Assembly: GCA_002700865.1 (NCBI GenBank)
Contig: PAFB01000084.1
Coordinates: 1-21,284 of the forward strand
Direction: 5' to 3'
From: Rhodospirillaceae bacterium
Lineage (GTDB): Bacteria > Pseudomonadota > Alphaproteobacteria > UBA7985
DNA: 21,284 nucleotides
The number at the start of each line of letters is the position of its first letter. The stretch's first letter is position 1. The translations under genes were made by a program, and so were the position numbers. Below the pieces are notes generated by a model. It saw only the letters and a program-made list of their open reading frames with translations. It did not search any database and was not told the origin of the DNA. Shown here in pieces: positions 1 to 8,441 of this stretch.

Positions 1-33
1 ATTTGACCTGTAGACAAAAGTCTTGGCGCAGCT

Positions 34-975
34 TTACTGCATCCAACCTCTCCAGGTGTCTTCATTGTTGGCAAGCCACTCGTCAACAACCTCTTCGAGA
101 TCGCGGCCTTCAACGTCGATGGCGTAGATCAGGCCCGCCTGCACGTCGTTGGTGATCCGCGAATTGCCGATCATGGCCAGCGCCGCTTCATGCTTGCCGT
201 CAAACACACGCTCAGAGGCGTAGTGAATGGTCACATCTTCAGCCCAGCCCGAACGCGGCCAGTCAGAACCGTCGCCGTAAGCGTCGAGTTCAAGGCCCAC
301 CAAGTCGAGTTCGGCGTGAATCCAGTGTGGTTCCCAAGCGTAAGCAACAAAGGGCTCCTGACGCTTGTACGCGCCCTGCATTTCGGCCCAAAGAGCGGTT
401 TCAGAACCCAGAACGACGGCTTCGAAGTCTACACCGTATGCATCTGCGCGGCCTTGGTCGTCACACTCCCAGTTCAGCGCCGGACAGCCGATCAGGCGAC
501 CTTTGCCACCGGTTTCGACAGTCGCGAACAGGTCAACATAGTTTGCCAGATCAGCGAAGGACTTCAGATCCTTAGCAGGGGCATCGTCGCCTTCGACCAG
601 ATAGCGAGGCACGTAGTAGCTGGACTTACCGACAACGCCGGTAGGGCCAACGACCTTAATCACGCCGGGGCCACCCCACTCTTCAAACCACTCACCCTTG
701 GAAGGGTTGTAAGACGGCCAGTACTCACAGCCCATGTCGATATCGCCGCCGGCGATGGCCTCCATGGTTGCGTTACCCGAAGGCAGCTCTACGTGTTTGA
801 TCTTGTAGTCATACTCGCGCTCAAGGATCGTCGTCACAATGCGACATGTGACGATTGCACCCGTCCAGTCTGCGACCGCTGCAGTCAGACGCCCCTGCGC
901 CTGAGCCGCGGTATTGAACGATAGAGTTGACGCAAGCAGAGTTGCGCCAAGCGCAACAATTTTCAGCATTTTCAC
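34..975 (-). CDS. Glycine betaine/choline-type ABC transporter substrate-binding protein
   Basis: Periplasmic solute-binding protein of the OpuAC/ProX family, expected to capture glycine betaine, choline or a related quaternary amine for an ABC importer. Residues 1-26 form a signal peptide with an AQA cleavage site. The mature protein has an aromatic-rich segment around residues 84-100 (EYWPSYNP, then two further Trp) and a second AWEPHW segment in the C-terminal half; this family binds quaternary ammonium through aromatic cages. The start is a GTG at 975, preceded by AGGAGG with a 9-base spacer; an ATG two codons later (969) is the alternative. It is divergent from its likely ATPase at 1176. 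No permease is visible, so one may follow beyond the left edge. Family is confident; the exact ligand is not. Confidence 0.88.
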   Translation of the reverse strand: MKMLKIVALGATLLASTLSFNTAAQAQGRLTAAVADWTGAIVTCRIVTTILEREYDYKIKHVELPSGNATMEAIAGGDIDMGCEYWPSYNPSKGEWFEEWGGPGVIKVVGPTGVVGKSSYYVPRYLVEGDDAPAKDLKSFADLANYVDLFATVETGGKGRLIGCPALNWECDDQGRADAYGVDFEAVVLGSETALWAEMQGAYKRQEPFVAYAWEPHWIHAELDLVGLELDAYGDGSDWPRSGWAEDVTIHYASERVFDGKHEAALAMIGNSRITNDVQAGLIYAIDVEGRDLEEVVDEWLANNEDTWRGWMQ

Positions 976-1175
976 AGTTTCTCTCCTCCTAAGATCCGAC
1001 CACAGATTGCGGACGGCTGAACCTATGCATTGATACTAAACCGTCTTTCGTGCCAAATGCCTAGAGGGAAGTAGCGATATGCGACAAAAAACGAGCGATA
1101 GACCGCGTTCAATTTCGCTTTATCATGTGTCAGTTTACGGACGTTGTCGTGTGTCCCGAATGGGGAGAATTTCGC

Positions 1176-2195
1176 TTGGAAACTATGATTACCGCCAAAG
1201 GCGTCTGGAAAATCTTTGGCAATAACGCCGCGCAGGTGCTGGAAACCCATGACCGAAGCCAAACCCGCGACGAGGTGCAGGCCCAGACCGGACATGTGGT
1301 TGCTGTCAAGGATGTCACCTTTGAAGTGAAGCGGGGTGAATGCTTTGTAATCATGGGGCTTTCAGGCTCGGGAAAATCGACCTTGCTGCGCACCCTGACG
1401 CGGCTGATCGAACCAACAGGCGGAGACATCACCATCGATGGGCACGCTGTTGGCGACCTTAGCCAGCGCGACCTGCGCAATCTGCGCCGATCCAAGGTTG
1501 CCATGGTATTCCAGCACTTTGGCCTGTTCCCCCACCGCAGCGTTATCGAAAACATTGCCTACGGCCTCGAAGTCCGCGGCATGGGGAAGCTGGAACGGAC
1601 GCGAAAGGCCAACGAAATCCTCGAATTGGTCGGTCTGAGTGGCTGGGGTGAACGCTTCCCGCGTGAATTGTCAGGGGGTATGCAACAGCGCGTCGGTCTG
1701 GCCCGTGCTATGGCCATGGATCCAGAAATTCTGTTCTTTGACGAGCCGTTCTCAGCGCTTGATCCGTTGATCCGGCGTGAAATGCAGGACGAGTTGCTGG
1801 GCCTGCAAGCCACGCTGCAAAAGACGCTGGTGTTCATCACCCACGACTTCCTTGAAGCGATCAAAATGGGTGACCACATCGCGATCATGAAAGACGGCGT
1901 GATCGTCCAGATTGGCACGCCCGAAGAGATCGTCGCAAATCCAGTTGACGACTATGTCCGGGACTTCACTGAGGACGTACCGCGCTACAAAGTGCTTTCG
2001 GTCGGTAAAGTCATGCGCGAACCCAGCGCAAACCTCGATACGTCCAACCCCGTTAAAGCCTCAGCCAAGATCGACACAATCATCGCCCAAGCCGCTGAAT
2101 CTGACACGCCCTTTGCCGTGGTGGACGAGGCCGGCGCCGTGGTTGGCGAAATTGACCGCAGCACCATCATGAAAGCCATGAACGTTCATGGCTGA
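1176..2195 (+). CDS. Glycine betaine/proline-type ABC transporter ATP-binding protein (ProV/OpuAA-like)
   Basis: Cytoplasmic ATPase that energises a quaternary-amine importer. It has Walker A (GLSGSGKST, near residue 60), a Q-loop (VFQHFGLFPH), the signature LSGGMQQR, Walker B plus D-loop (ILFFDEPFSALD) and the H-loop (ITHDF). As in ProV, the ABC domain is followed by a short extension (about 70 residues) resembling a reduced CBS-like regulatory tail. The reading frame is open from an ATG at 1125, but that upstream peptide is not family-like. A GGGGAG Shine-Dalgarno at 1162-1167 sits 8 bases before a TTG at 1176, so I choose the TTG (339 aa); ATG 1185 is the alternative. The partner binding protein is divergent at 34-975. 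Its stop overlaps the start of the MFS gene, implying translational coupling. Confidence 0.88.
   Translation: METMITAKGVWKIFGNNAAQVLETHDRSQTRDEVQAQTGHVVAVKDVTFEVKRGECFVIMGLSGSGKSTLLRTLTRLIEPTGGDITIDGHAVGDLSQRDLRNLRRSKVAMVFQHFGLFPHRSVIENIAYGLEVRGMGKLERTRKANEILELVGLSGWGERFPRELSGGMQQRVGLARAMAMDPEILFFDEPFSALDPLIRREMQDELLGLQATLQKTLVFITHDFLEAIKMGDHIAIMKDGVIVQIGTPEEIVANPVDDYVRDFTEDVPRYKVLSVGKVMREPSANLDTSNPVKASAKIDTIIAQAAESDTPFAVVDEAGAVVGEIDRSTIMKAMNVHG
2174..2193. repeat. Perfect 20-bp palindrome over the ATPase stop/MFS start
   Basis: The half-site AGCCATGAAC is followed directly by its exact reverse complement. The MFS start ATG (2188-2190) lies in the right arm, and the ATPase stop (2193-2195) begins at its last base. 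In mRNA this could fold into a hairpin of about 8 bp that hides the MFS start until ribosomes translating the ATPase melt it. It could also be a DNA-binding site, or a chance product of the codons for KAMNVHG. The symmetry is seen directly; the function is inferred. Confidence 0.5.
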
Positions 2196-3387
2196 GACCA
2201 CCGTCAACAATTCCGAGAATGCCGCACTCACCGACGGCCAGCGCCGGGTGATCATTACTGCGCTGTGCATCAGCGTATTTATGGTGGGAGTGTCGCTGGG
2301 CGGTATCGTGCCTTGGATTTCCTTGAAGCAAGACGGGTTTGGCACCAACGAAGTGATCATCGGCATTATTGTCGCTGCGCAACCTCTCGGGATCATGCTG
2401 GTTGCGCCGCTGGTGTCCAGGATCGGGCTTGGTTTCGGTCTGGGGACGGCCATGGTGGTTTTCAGCGCCCTGTCCCTGCCCGGCCTTGCTCTGCTGCCTT
2501 TCACGGATTCAAGCGGATGGTGGATTTTCCTGCGCCTGATCAGCGGACTTGCGACCGCCGTGCCGTGGGTATTGGGGGAGACTTGGATCAATCTGGCGAC
2601 AAAGCCGAAATGGCGTGCACGCACCACGGCTATCTATGGCGCCGCGATCGCCGGTGGCTTCGCGCTGGGACCTCTGATGTTGACCCTGTTTGAAAACCGG
2701 CTCGACATGGCCATCGCTGCCTTTACCCTGCTGTCGCTGTTGTCGATCCTGCCACTGCTCCCCGTCTTGCGGTTTGCGCCACGCTTCCCCCGTGAAAAGG
2801 CACCGCCGTTCCTGTCGGTCGTGTTTACCATGCCCGTAGTCTTCTGCGCCGTCATTCTTGCGGCGATTGCAGATATGGCCTTTGCAACCTTTTTACCGAT
2901 TTGGAGCACGAGCCAAGGCTTATCGCTGGTGCTCGCGATGGTGCTTGTGTCCTGTATGATGATCGGCAACGTGATCCTGCAGTTCCCCATCGGCATGTTG
3001 GCGGACCGGATCGGACTGCGCCAGACCATGAGGATTTGCGGCCTGGTGTCGCTGATTGGTCCTGTGCTGATCATTGGTGTGGGCGTTAATCTGGTGCTGC
3101 TGGTGCCACTGCTGTTTGTCTACGGCGGCGCGGTGTGGGCACTGTATTCTCTGGCGCTGGCGGATCTGGGGCATCGGCTGACCGGGTCAGCGCTGGCGGC
3201 GGCCAATGGTGCCGTGGTGTTTGTCTACACCGCCGCCAATGTTGTTGGGCCACCGGCTTCGGGGGCTGGCTTAGGGCTTTGGTCGCCGCATGGGTTTATG
3301 CTGGTGGCGCTGGGAGCGGCGCTGGTGTTCGTGATTCTGGCCTTTACCCGGCCCGATCCAGCCCAGCAAAGCCCCACTAAGCCCTGA
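2188..3387 (+). CDS. MFS transporter, 12-TM type
   Basis: Inner-membrane major facilitator superfamily protein of 399 residues, the usual family length. Its hydrophobic segments fit two six-helix halves joined by a central loop near residues 190-205 (RFAPRFPREK). An MFS-like loop motif (GMLADRIGLRQTMR) follows a helix of the second half and matches the conserved G-x-x-x-D-R-x-G-R/K pattern. The N-terminal half carries a glycine- and proline-rich helix (ETWINLA...GGFALGPL) typical of sugar-phosphate/YcaD-like MFS exporters. Substrate is unknown. The start ATG lies 8 bases inside the end of the upstream ABC ATPase gene without a clear Shine-Dalgarno, so expression probably depends on translation of that ATPase. 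An MFS partner is unusual in a betaine-type ABC cluster. Confidence 0.85.
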   Translation: MAETTVNNSENAALTDGQRRVIITALCISVFMVGVSLGGIVPWISLKQDGFGTNEVIIGIIVAAQPLGIMLVAPLVSRIGLGFGLGTAMVVFSALSLPGLALLPFTDSSGWWIFLRLISGLATAVPWVLGETWINLATKPKWRARTTAIYGAAIAGGFALGPLMLTLFENRLDMAIAAFTLLSLLSILPLLPVLRFAPRFPREKAPPFLSVVFTMPVVFCAVILAAIADMAFATFLPIWSTSQGLSLVLAMVLVSCMMIGNVILQFPIGMLADRIGLRQTMRICGLVSLIGPVLIIGVGVNLVLLVPLLFVYGGAVWALYSLALADLGHRLTGSALAAANGAVVFVYTAANVVGPPASGAGLGLWSPHGFMLVALGAALVFVILAFTRPDPAQQSPTKP

Positions 3388-3406
3388 CAGGTCCAGAACA
3401 GCCCCC

Positions 3407-4273
3407 TCAGACTGCTGGCTTCGAGCGCCCCCGCTTCTGAATCGTGATGATGCCCACGCCAGCAAGGATAATCACACCTCCGACCAGGCTGCTGAGGGTC
3501 GGACGCTCGTCCAGGAACAGCACCCCGCCAAGGGAAGCGTAAAGCGGCAGCAGCAGCAGAAACGGCGCTACTCTGCCGACGTCATGACGCCGAATCAGGG
3601 TATTCCAGAGAAAGTAGCCTAAGGCTGTCATCACGATGCCCAGATAGGCCACGGCCAACCATACAATCGGCTCAGCGTTCTGCACGGCCTCGACCTGTCC
3701 CCGTTCAAACAAAGCGGACATGACAAACAGCTGCGGTGCGGCGAAAACGGCTGTCCAGGCAGTGACGGTCAGCCCAGAGATATCCTTCATTCGCCGGATC
3801 ATAATTTGACCCAAAGCCCAACTTAGGGCCCCGCCAACCACCAGCGCCACGGCAACAAGGCTCCCGTTGAAGGTCGAAGGGTTGGCGATCAGGGCCACTC
3901 CGGCAAAGGCAACAACAATCCCAACCCATTGACGCGCTTCAGGTCGCTCTCCTAGGAGAACCGCCCCAAGGATCACCAGAAACGGCACTTCCAGCTGCAC
4001 AATCAGCGCGGCGACACCCGCGTCCATGCCCTTGAGCCCGGTGAAAGTCAGACTGTACTGGATAGCGCTGGCGACAATGGCGGTGAAAAACAGCCAGACG
4101 AGGTTCTTGCGCGGTATGGGTACGAACCAAACCAGCAGCAGTGCTGTCAGCGTAAAGCGAAAACCCATCAACAGAATTGGCGGGAACTGTTCAATCGCAC
4201 TTTTGGCCAGCACCAGCCCCATTCCCCACACCAGCGGAACCGTCAGCGCCATAGCGATTTCAAGGGGCGTCAT
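3407..4273 (-). CDS. DMT/EamA family transporter
   Basis: Inner-membrane drug/metabolite transporter with two EamA repeats and about ten predicted helices in 288 residues. The first repeat begins MTPLEIAMALTVPLVWG, and the helix ending GLKGMDAGVAALIVQLEVPF is typical of the family. The second repeat spans the segment from about residue 145 to the end (SWALGQIMIRR... LGGVLFLDERPTLSSLVGG). The cytoplasmic C-terminus is basic (QKRGRSKPAV). Such proteins usually export amino acids or metabolites; the substrate here is unknown. It lies 81 bases downstream of the amidase gene on the same strand and may be co-transcribed with it. It converges on the MFS gene with only 19 bases between stops and no clear terminator. 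Confidence 0.85.
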   Translation of the reverse strand: MTPLEIAMALTVPLVWGMGLVLAKSAIEQFPPILLMGFRFTLTALLLVWFVPIPRKNLVWLFFTAIVASAIQYSLTFTGLKGMDAGVAALIVQLEVPFLVILGAVLLGERPEARQWVGIVVAFAGVALIANPSTFNGSLVAVALVVGGALSWALGQIMIRRMKDISGLTVTAWTAVFAAPQLFVMSALFERGQVEAVQNAEPIVWLAVAYLGIVMTALGYFLWNTLIRRHDVGRVAPFLLLLPLYASLGGVLFLDERPTLSSLVGGVIILAGVGIITIQKRGRSKPAV

Positions 4274-4354
4274 TCGTCCGATAGCGCTTACTCCGGTGCC
4301 TTCCGAACCGCGGCGGGTAATCTGTGACCCACGGCCGCATGAGGGGAAAGCGCG

Positions 4355-5812
4355 CTATTCCGCCGGGAACAGCGCGCCGATGATTTCTTGCTGTTTGGTA
4401 TACCAAGGGGCGGCCTGCTCGATCTGTGCGCACAGGGTCATCAGTGCTTCATCGGCGCCAAAGGGCATACCCAGTTGCACGCCGACGGGCAGATTGTCCG
4501 CTGACCAGTGCAAAGGCAGGGAAACCGCTGGTTGACCGCTGGCGTTGTAGACCACGCAGAACGGCGAATACTCAAACACCCCACCCGGACCGTTGCGGTA
4601 GTCCCAAAAGTCTTCATTGACCGGCTTCAACGCGCCAACTTTGACCGGCGGCGAGGCCAGCGTCGCGGTCAGCAACACATCGAATTCTGTCAGCAGCCCC
4701 GCCATCCGGCGGCCAAAGGCATGGACTTCGCCCACCGCGTCCAGATAAGCCTCCCCCGAAACATCGCGGGCAAATTCCACGGCGCCCCAGGTCACGCCAT
4801 CCACGTCCCCACGCTTCAGCGACGCGCCTTGGAGCGCTTTTGTGACCGACAGGGCCGTACCGCAAGCGACGATCTTGGTCCAGGCGTGCATCATATCATT
4901 GACCCGCAGCTGGGCGGGAACGACGAACTCTTCCACCTCGTGACCCAGACTTTCCAGAAGGCGCGCCGTCTTCAGAACTGCTTGAACAGCCTCCTCGTGA
5001 ATGCTCTCCCCCGCCAGCGTGGTTGTGCAGTAGCGCACCCGCAGCGGCTTGCACTCCCGCTGGATCGCCTGCGCAAACGTGCCCGCCATCGCAGGCGCAT
5101 CGTAGGGAGCGCCCAGATCCGGCCCCTTGCAGGCGTCCAAAAAGGAAGCGCTGTCACGCAAGGAGCGGGTGATAAACCCATCGATGGCCATCCCAGCCCA
5201 GCCTTCGCCGGCAAAGGGGCCCGAAGGCAGGCGGGCGCGGGTCGGTTTGAGCCCGAACAGCCCACAGGACGAAGCCGGTATCCGCACCGATCCAGCGCCA
5301 TCCGAACCATGGGCCGCCGGAACAATCCCTGCTGCCACCGCAGCCCCTGAACCGCCCGAAGAACCGCCGGGGGTATGATCGAGGTTCCACGGGTTTCGCG
5401 TGGGCGCGCCGTTGAGTTGGCCTTCAGTCGCTGGACCGATGCCAAATTCTGGCGAAGCTGTCCGGCCAAAGGTAACGACGCCCGTTTCCCGGACCCGGGC
5501 AAACATCGATGAGTCCTGCGGCCATTGCGTATTCACGGTGAGTTTGGAGCCATTGTTGCTTGGAAAATCAACGGCCGCCATACCCAGATCCTTGATCAGG
5601 AAAGGCACCCCCCGAAACGGTCCCTCGGGCAAGCCTTGCGCAATGTTTCGGCGCGCGGCCTCAGTGCCGTCGACCACAATGGCATTCAGGGATGGGTTGA
5701 TCGCTGCACTCAGTTCCAGGGCGGTATCGAGCAATTCCGATGGCGAGACTTCGCCGCGCGCTACTAAACCAGCCAGTCCGGTTGCATCGTGTTTAAGGTA
5801 GTCCTGTTTCAT
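4355..5812 (-). CDS. Amidase (amidase signature family)
   Basis: Soluble amidase-signature hydrolase of 485 residues that cleaves a carboxamide to acid plus ammonia or amine. The Lys-cisSer-Ser triad is visible: Lys74 in FLIKDLG, the cis-Ser at about 151 in TPGGSSGGSGAA, and the nucleophile at about Ser175 in GSDGAGSVRIPAS. The C-terminal segment (FCVVYNASGQPAVSLPLHW) is typical of AtzF/GatA-like amidases. It is not GatA in context, since no gatB or gatC is adjacent. The frame stays open to 5947, but GGGAAG just upstream of the ATG at 5812 and the start of family homology (MKQDYLKHDATGL) place the start there. It is divergent from the amidohydrolase at 5956 and probably in one unit with the DMT transporter. 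Substrate unknown. Confidence 0.88.
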   Translation of the reverse strand: MKQDYLKHDATGLAGLVARGEVSPSELLDTALELSAAINPSLNAIVVDGTEAARRNIAQGLPEGPFRGVPFLIKDLGMAAVDFPSNNGSKLTVNTQWPQDSSMFARVRETGVVTFGRTASPEFGIGPATEGQLNGAPTRNPWNLDHTPGGSSGGSGAAVAAGIVPAAHGSDGAGSVRIPASSCGLFGLKPTRARLPSGPFAGEGWAGMAIDGFITRSLRDSASFLDACKGPDLGAPYDAPAMAGTFAQAIQRECKPLRVRYCTTTLAGESIHEEAVQAVLKTARLLESLGHEVEEFVVPAQLRVNDMMHAWTKIVACGTALSVTKALQGASLKRGDVDGVTWGAVEFARDVSGEAYLDAVGEVHAFGRRMAGLLTEFDVLLTATLASPPVKVGALKPVNEDFWDYRNGPGGVFEYSPFCVVYNASGQPAVSLPLHWSADNLPVGVQLGMPFGADEALMTLCAQIEQAAPWYTKQQEIIGALFPAE

Positions 5813-5955
5813 TGAATCTTCCCGGTTGGCAACAAAGACGTCTGAGGTCATGTTGAAAGCAATCAGCGGCATTTGGAAAGCCTTGATTGCTTCCGGGTCC
5901 CAACCAGACGCCGCTATCCCCGTGGGATAACCTTGGAAGAGGAGCACGCTGAACC

Positions 5956-7626
5956 ATGTCGGAAAGCGCCGATATCATGATCATCAACGCCCGCGCGTTG
6001 ACCATGGACCCCGCCCGCCCCCATGCTTCTGTCATCGCGGTCAAAGGCCGCCACATCATGGCGGTGGGTGACGATGAACTCACCACGCTCAAGGATGGGC
6101 AGACACAGATCATCGACGCAGGCGGAGGTACCGTCGTCCCTGGCTTTATCGATAGCCATGTGCACTTGTTCGGTGGATCGGGTGAGTTGGACTGCCTCAA
6201 CCTCGCTCACACCACCGGCGAAGCCGCCCTGACTGCCGCTGTGCGGGCTGAAAGCCTGCGCAAGCCCGATGACGCGCTGCTCTATGCCGTATGCGGAAAT
6301 TATACCATGCTCGGGCCAGACAAGACGCTCGACCGGCACGCGCTGGACCGGGTGATGCCGGATCGGCCTTTTGCCATAATGGCGGCCGATCACCATACGG
6401 TCTGGGCCAATACAAAGGCTCTGGAAATGGCGGGCATCCTGTACGGCGGACCAACCGGTCCCGATGGTGAGATCGTCATGGGGGCTGATGGTAAAGCGAC
6501 CGGCGCGCTGCTGGAAACCAGCGCCTTTGCCCACGTGGTTCGCTTCACGGAATTAGGCGGGCGCGATTTCCTCGGCTACATCACCGGCGACGACCCTATC
6601 CCCCCGGCCACGCCCGAAGAACGCGAACGGGACAAAGCCGCGCTGCGTCTGGGACTGCAACACTGCGCCCGGTTGGGGGTCACCAGTGTGCACAATATGG
6701 ACGGCAACCTGTACCAGATGGCCTTGCTTGCTGAGTTGGAGCAGGAGGGTGATTTGTTATGCCGTGTGCAGGTCCCCTGCCACCTGCGCAACACCCACCC
6801 GTTGTCCAAGCTCGATGAAGCCCTATACATGCGCGAAACCTATACCTCGTCGATGCTGTATTCCGGCCGGGTGAAGATGTTTATGGATGGGGTGATGGAC
6901 AGCTACACGGCCTTGATGGTCGAGCCTTACCCCGACCGCCCCGACACACGGGGCGTCGAGGTCTTCACGGCTGAAGCATTCAACGAAGCGGTCATCAAAG
7001 CCGACAGTCTCGGCCTGCAAATCAGCGTTCATTGCTGCGGTGATGGTGCGGTTCGGCGCACCTTGGATGCTTATGAAGCCGCTCAGAAGGCCAATGGTCG
7101 TCGCGACAGCCGCCATCGGATCGAGCACGTTGAAACCGTGACCGATGCAGACATCCCGCGGTTTGCTGATCTGGGAGTCATTGCCTCGATGCAACCGCTC
7201 CATTCCCCGGCAGCAGGCCTGTTCCCGCCCATGCCCAAAGGGGTCATTTACCACGACCACCAAGTGCGCAACGCCTTTGCCTGGCGCACCTTGCGCACGG
7301 CCGGCGTATCGCTGGCCTTTGGCACCGACTGGCCGATTGTGCCGCTGGAACCCATGCTCTCGGTCGCCGCTGCACTGTACGTGGGTCAGCCAGACGAACG
7401 CTGGCTTGATCAACAGCAGACACTTGCTGAAACGCTTGAATCCTACACAACCGTTGCCGCTTACACTGAATTTGCTGAAGACCAGAAAGGACAGCTTAAG
7501 CCCGGCATGCTCGCTGATCTGGCTGTCCTGTCATCGAACCTCGAAGCGCTGGACCGAGATGGGATAGAGCAAACGCAAGCCATTGCGACCCTATGCGACG
7601 GAAGACTCACCTACGACGGGCGATAA
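5956..7626 (+). CDS. Amidohydrolase, YtcJ-like metal-dependent hydrolase
   Basis: Member of the amidohydrolase superfamily (YtcJ/exoenzyme-regulatory AepA-like branch), 556 residues. It opens with a small beta-sandwich segment (IMIINARALTMD) that the C-terminus completes. Metal ligands are visible in order: HVH at residues 68-70 (GFIDSHVHLFGG), a candidate carboxylated Lys near 307 (VKMFMDGVMDS), His near 358 (SVHCCGDGA), His near 389 (HRIEHVE) and Asp near 458 (FGTDWPI). It probably hydrolyses an amide or formyl group, but substrates of this branch are rarely known. A purine-rich GGAAGAGGAG at 5935-5944 lies 11 bases before the ATG. It is divergent from the amidase, with 143 bases between starts. 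The membrane hydroxylase gene follows after 61 bases, possibly in the same transcript. Confidence 0.88.
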   Translation: MSESADIMIINARALTMDPARPHASVIAVKGRHIMAVGDDELTTLKDGQTQIIDAGGGTVVPGFIDSHVHLFGGSGELDCLNLAHTTGEAALTAAVRAESLRKPDDALLYAVCGNYTMLGPDKTLDRHALDRVMPDRPFAIMAADHHTVWANTKALEMAGILYGGPTGPDGEIVMGADGKATGALLETSAFAHVVRFTELGGRDFLGYITGDDPIPPATPEERERDKAALRLGLQHCARLGVTSVHNMDGNLYQMALLAELEQEGDLLCRVQVPCHLRNTHPLSKLDEALYMRETYTSSMLYSGRVKMFMDGVMDSYTALMVEPYPDRPDTRGVEVFTAEAFNEAVIKADSLGLQISVHCCGDGAVRRTLDAYEAAQKANGRRDSRHRIEHVETVTDADIPRFADLGVIASMQPLHSPAAGLFPPMPKGVIYHDHQVRNAFAWRTLRTAGVSLAFGTDWPIVPLEPMLSVAAALYVGQPDERWLDQQQTLAETLESYTTVAAYTEFAEDQKGQLKPGMLADLAVLSSNLEALDRDGIEQTQAIATLCDGRLTYDGR

Positions 7627-7687
7627 GTCTCTTCCCGATGTTTGCCATTTGCGCGATAGTTAACGCAACCTTTGTGGGAGGTATACG

Positions 7688-8395
7688 ATGACCGTTGTGC
7701 TGGGGCATCTGGTAAAGATGCGGAACCTTCAATACCTGATGCCGTTCTACGTGATCGGGTGGCTGGGATTGGTGCTCAACTTCAGCCCCTGGCTGTTGCT
7801 GGCCATCGCGTGGGGGTGCTTGCTGCAGTTTATGTTCGAGTACATTCTCCACCGTTTCGCCTACCACGGGACGCCTCCGACGGACCAAAGCGCCTTCTCC
7901 AAGCTCTATCGCACCCATATCGTCCACCACGAGTTCCCCTCTGACCCGGCGTTCTTTACCGGGGACGCGCCTTGGTACGGGGTGCGCGTTGCAGCGCTGG
8001 TGGCGGGCTTGCACACGCTGGCGTTCTGGCCGCTGGTCGGGCTGGTTGACGCGGCGGTGATTGGTGGCAGTGCGACCTTTGTTGGTGGGATTAGCGCTTA
8101 TCTCTTCTACGAGTACTGTCACACGCTGGCCCATCTGCGGGTGCGCAAAGGCGCCTTTGGCCGATGGATCACACGAACCCATCTGGCGCACCACTTTCAG
8201 GATCATCACGCGACCTTTCACGTCAGCGCCGGCATGGGATGGATTGACTGGCTGCTGGGGACGGCCTTTGACAAGGTCCGGGCGCGTGATCGCTTTGACG
8301 CGGAAACGCATGCGACACTCGGCCTGCGCCCCGATGATGCGCGCTTAGTCACGGCTCGGGACGAACTGGGACTGGTCGCGAGCAAGGACAACTAA
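7688..8395 (+). CDS. Fatty acid hydroxylase/sterol desaturase superfamily membrane protein
   Basis: Integral-membrane di-iron oxygenase of 235 residues. Several hydrophobic segments separate the superfamily histidine clusters: HRFAYH (H55, H60), THIVHH (H77, H80, H81), HTLAH (H145, H149), THLAHH (H165, H168, H169) and HHATFH (H173, H174, H178). The pattern fits PF04116-type hydroxylases acting on lipids; fatty acid 2-hydroxylases have a similar HRxxYH/HxxHH layout. Carotenoid hydroxylases (CrtZ) share the chemistry, but this protein is longer and its spacing is less like CrtZ. GGGAGG lies 6 bases before the ATG. It follows the amidohydrolase by 61 bases and is convergent with the methyltransferase-like gene. 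The substrate is not deducible; modification of membrane lipid or hopanoid is possible. Confidence 0.8.
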   Translation: MTVVLGHLVKMRNLQYLMPFYVIGWLGLVLNFSPWLLLAIAWGCLLQFMFEYILHRFAYHGTPPTDQSAFSKLYRTHIVHHEFPSDPAFFTGDAPWYGVRVAALVAGLHTLAFWPLVGLVDAAVIGGSATFVGGISAYLFYEYCHTLAHLRVRKGAFGRWITRTHLAHHFQDHHATFHVSAGMGWIDWLLGTAFDKVRARDRFDAETHATLGLRPDDARLVTARDELGLVASKDN

Positions 8396-8441
8396 AGGCG
8401 CTCGCCTTCTATCTGTCTACCTGCCCATTACCCCACCACGC

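Noticed and set aside
190..924. Long plus-strand open frame (244 codons) opposite the binding protein gene
   Set aside because: It is the antisense shadow of a clear OpuAC-type gene; the translation shows no family motif and no ribosome-binding site.
4508..5350. Plus-strand open frame of 280 codons opposite the amidase
   Set aside because: It is antisense to the amidase catalytic core; composition is Arg-rich and no domain is recognisable.
5813..5947. N-terminal extension of the amidase by 45 residues
   Set aside because: The frame is open and looks protein-like, but the upstream starts have no convincing Shine-Dalgarno, while GGGAAG precedes ATG 5812, where family similarity begins. The extension would also overlap the ribosome-binding site of the divergent gene.
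7649..7668. Imperfect inverted repeat TTGCG...CGCAA upstream of the membrane hydroxylase gene
   Set aside because: The arms are only five bases with a ten-base centre; too short to separate from chance.
8394..8407. Short hairpin AAGGCG/CGCCTT after the membrane hydroxylase stop
   Set aside because: The loop would be only two bases and no T-run follows, so it is not a convincing terminator.
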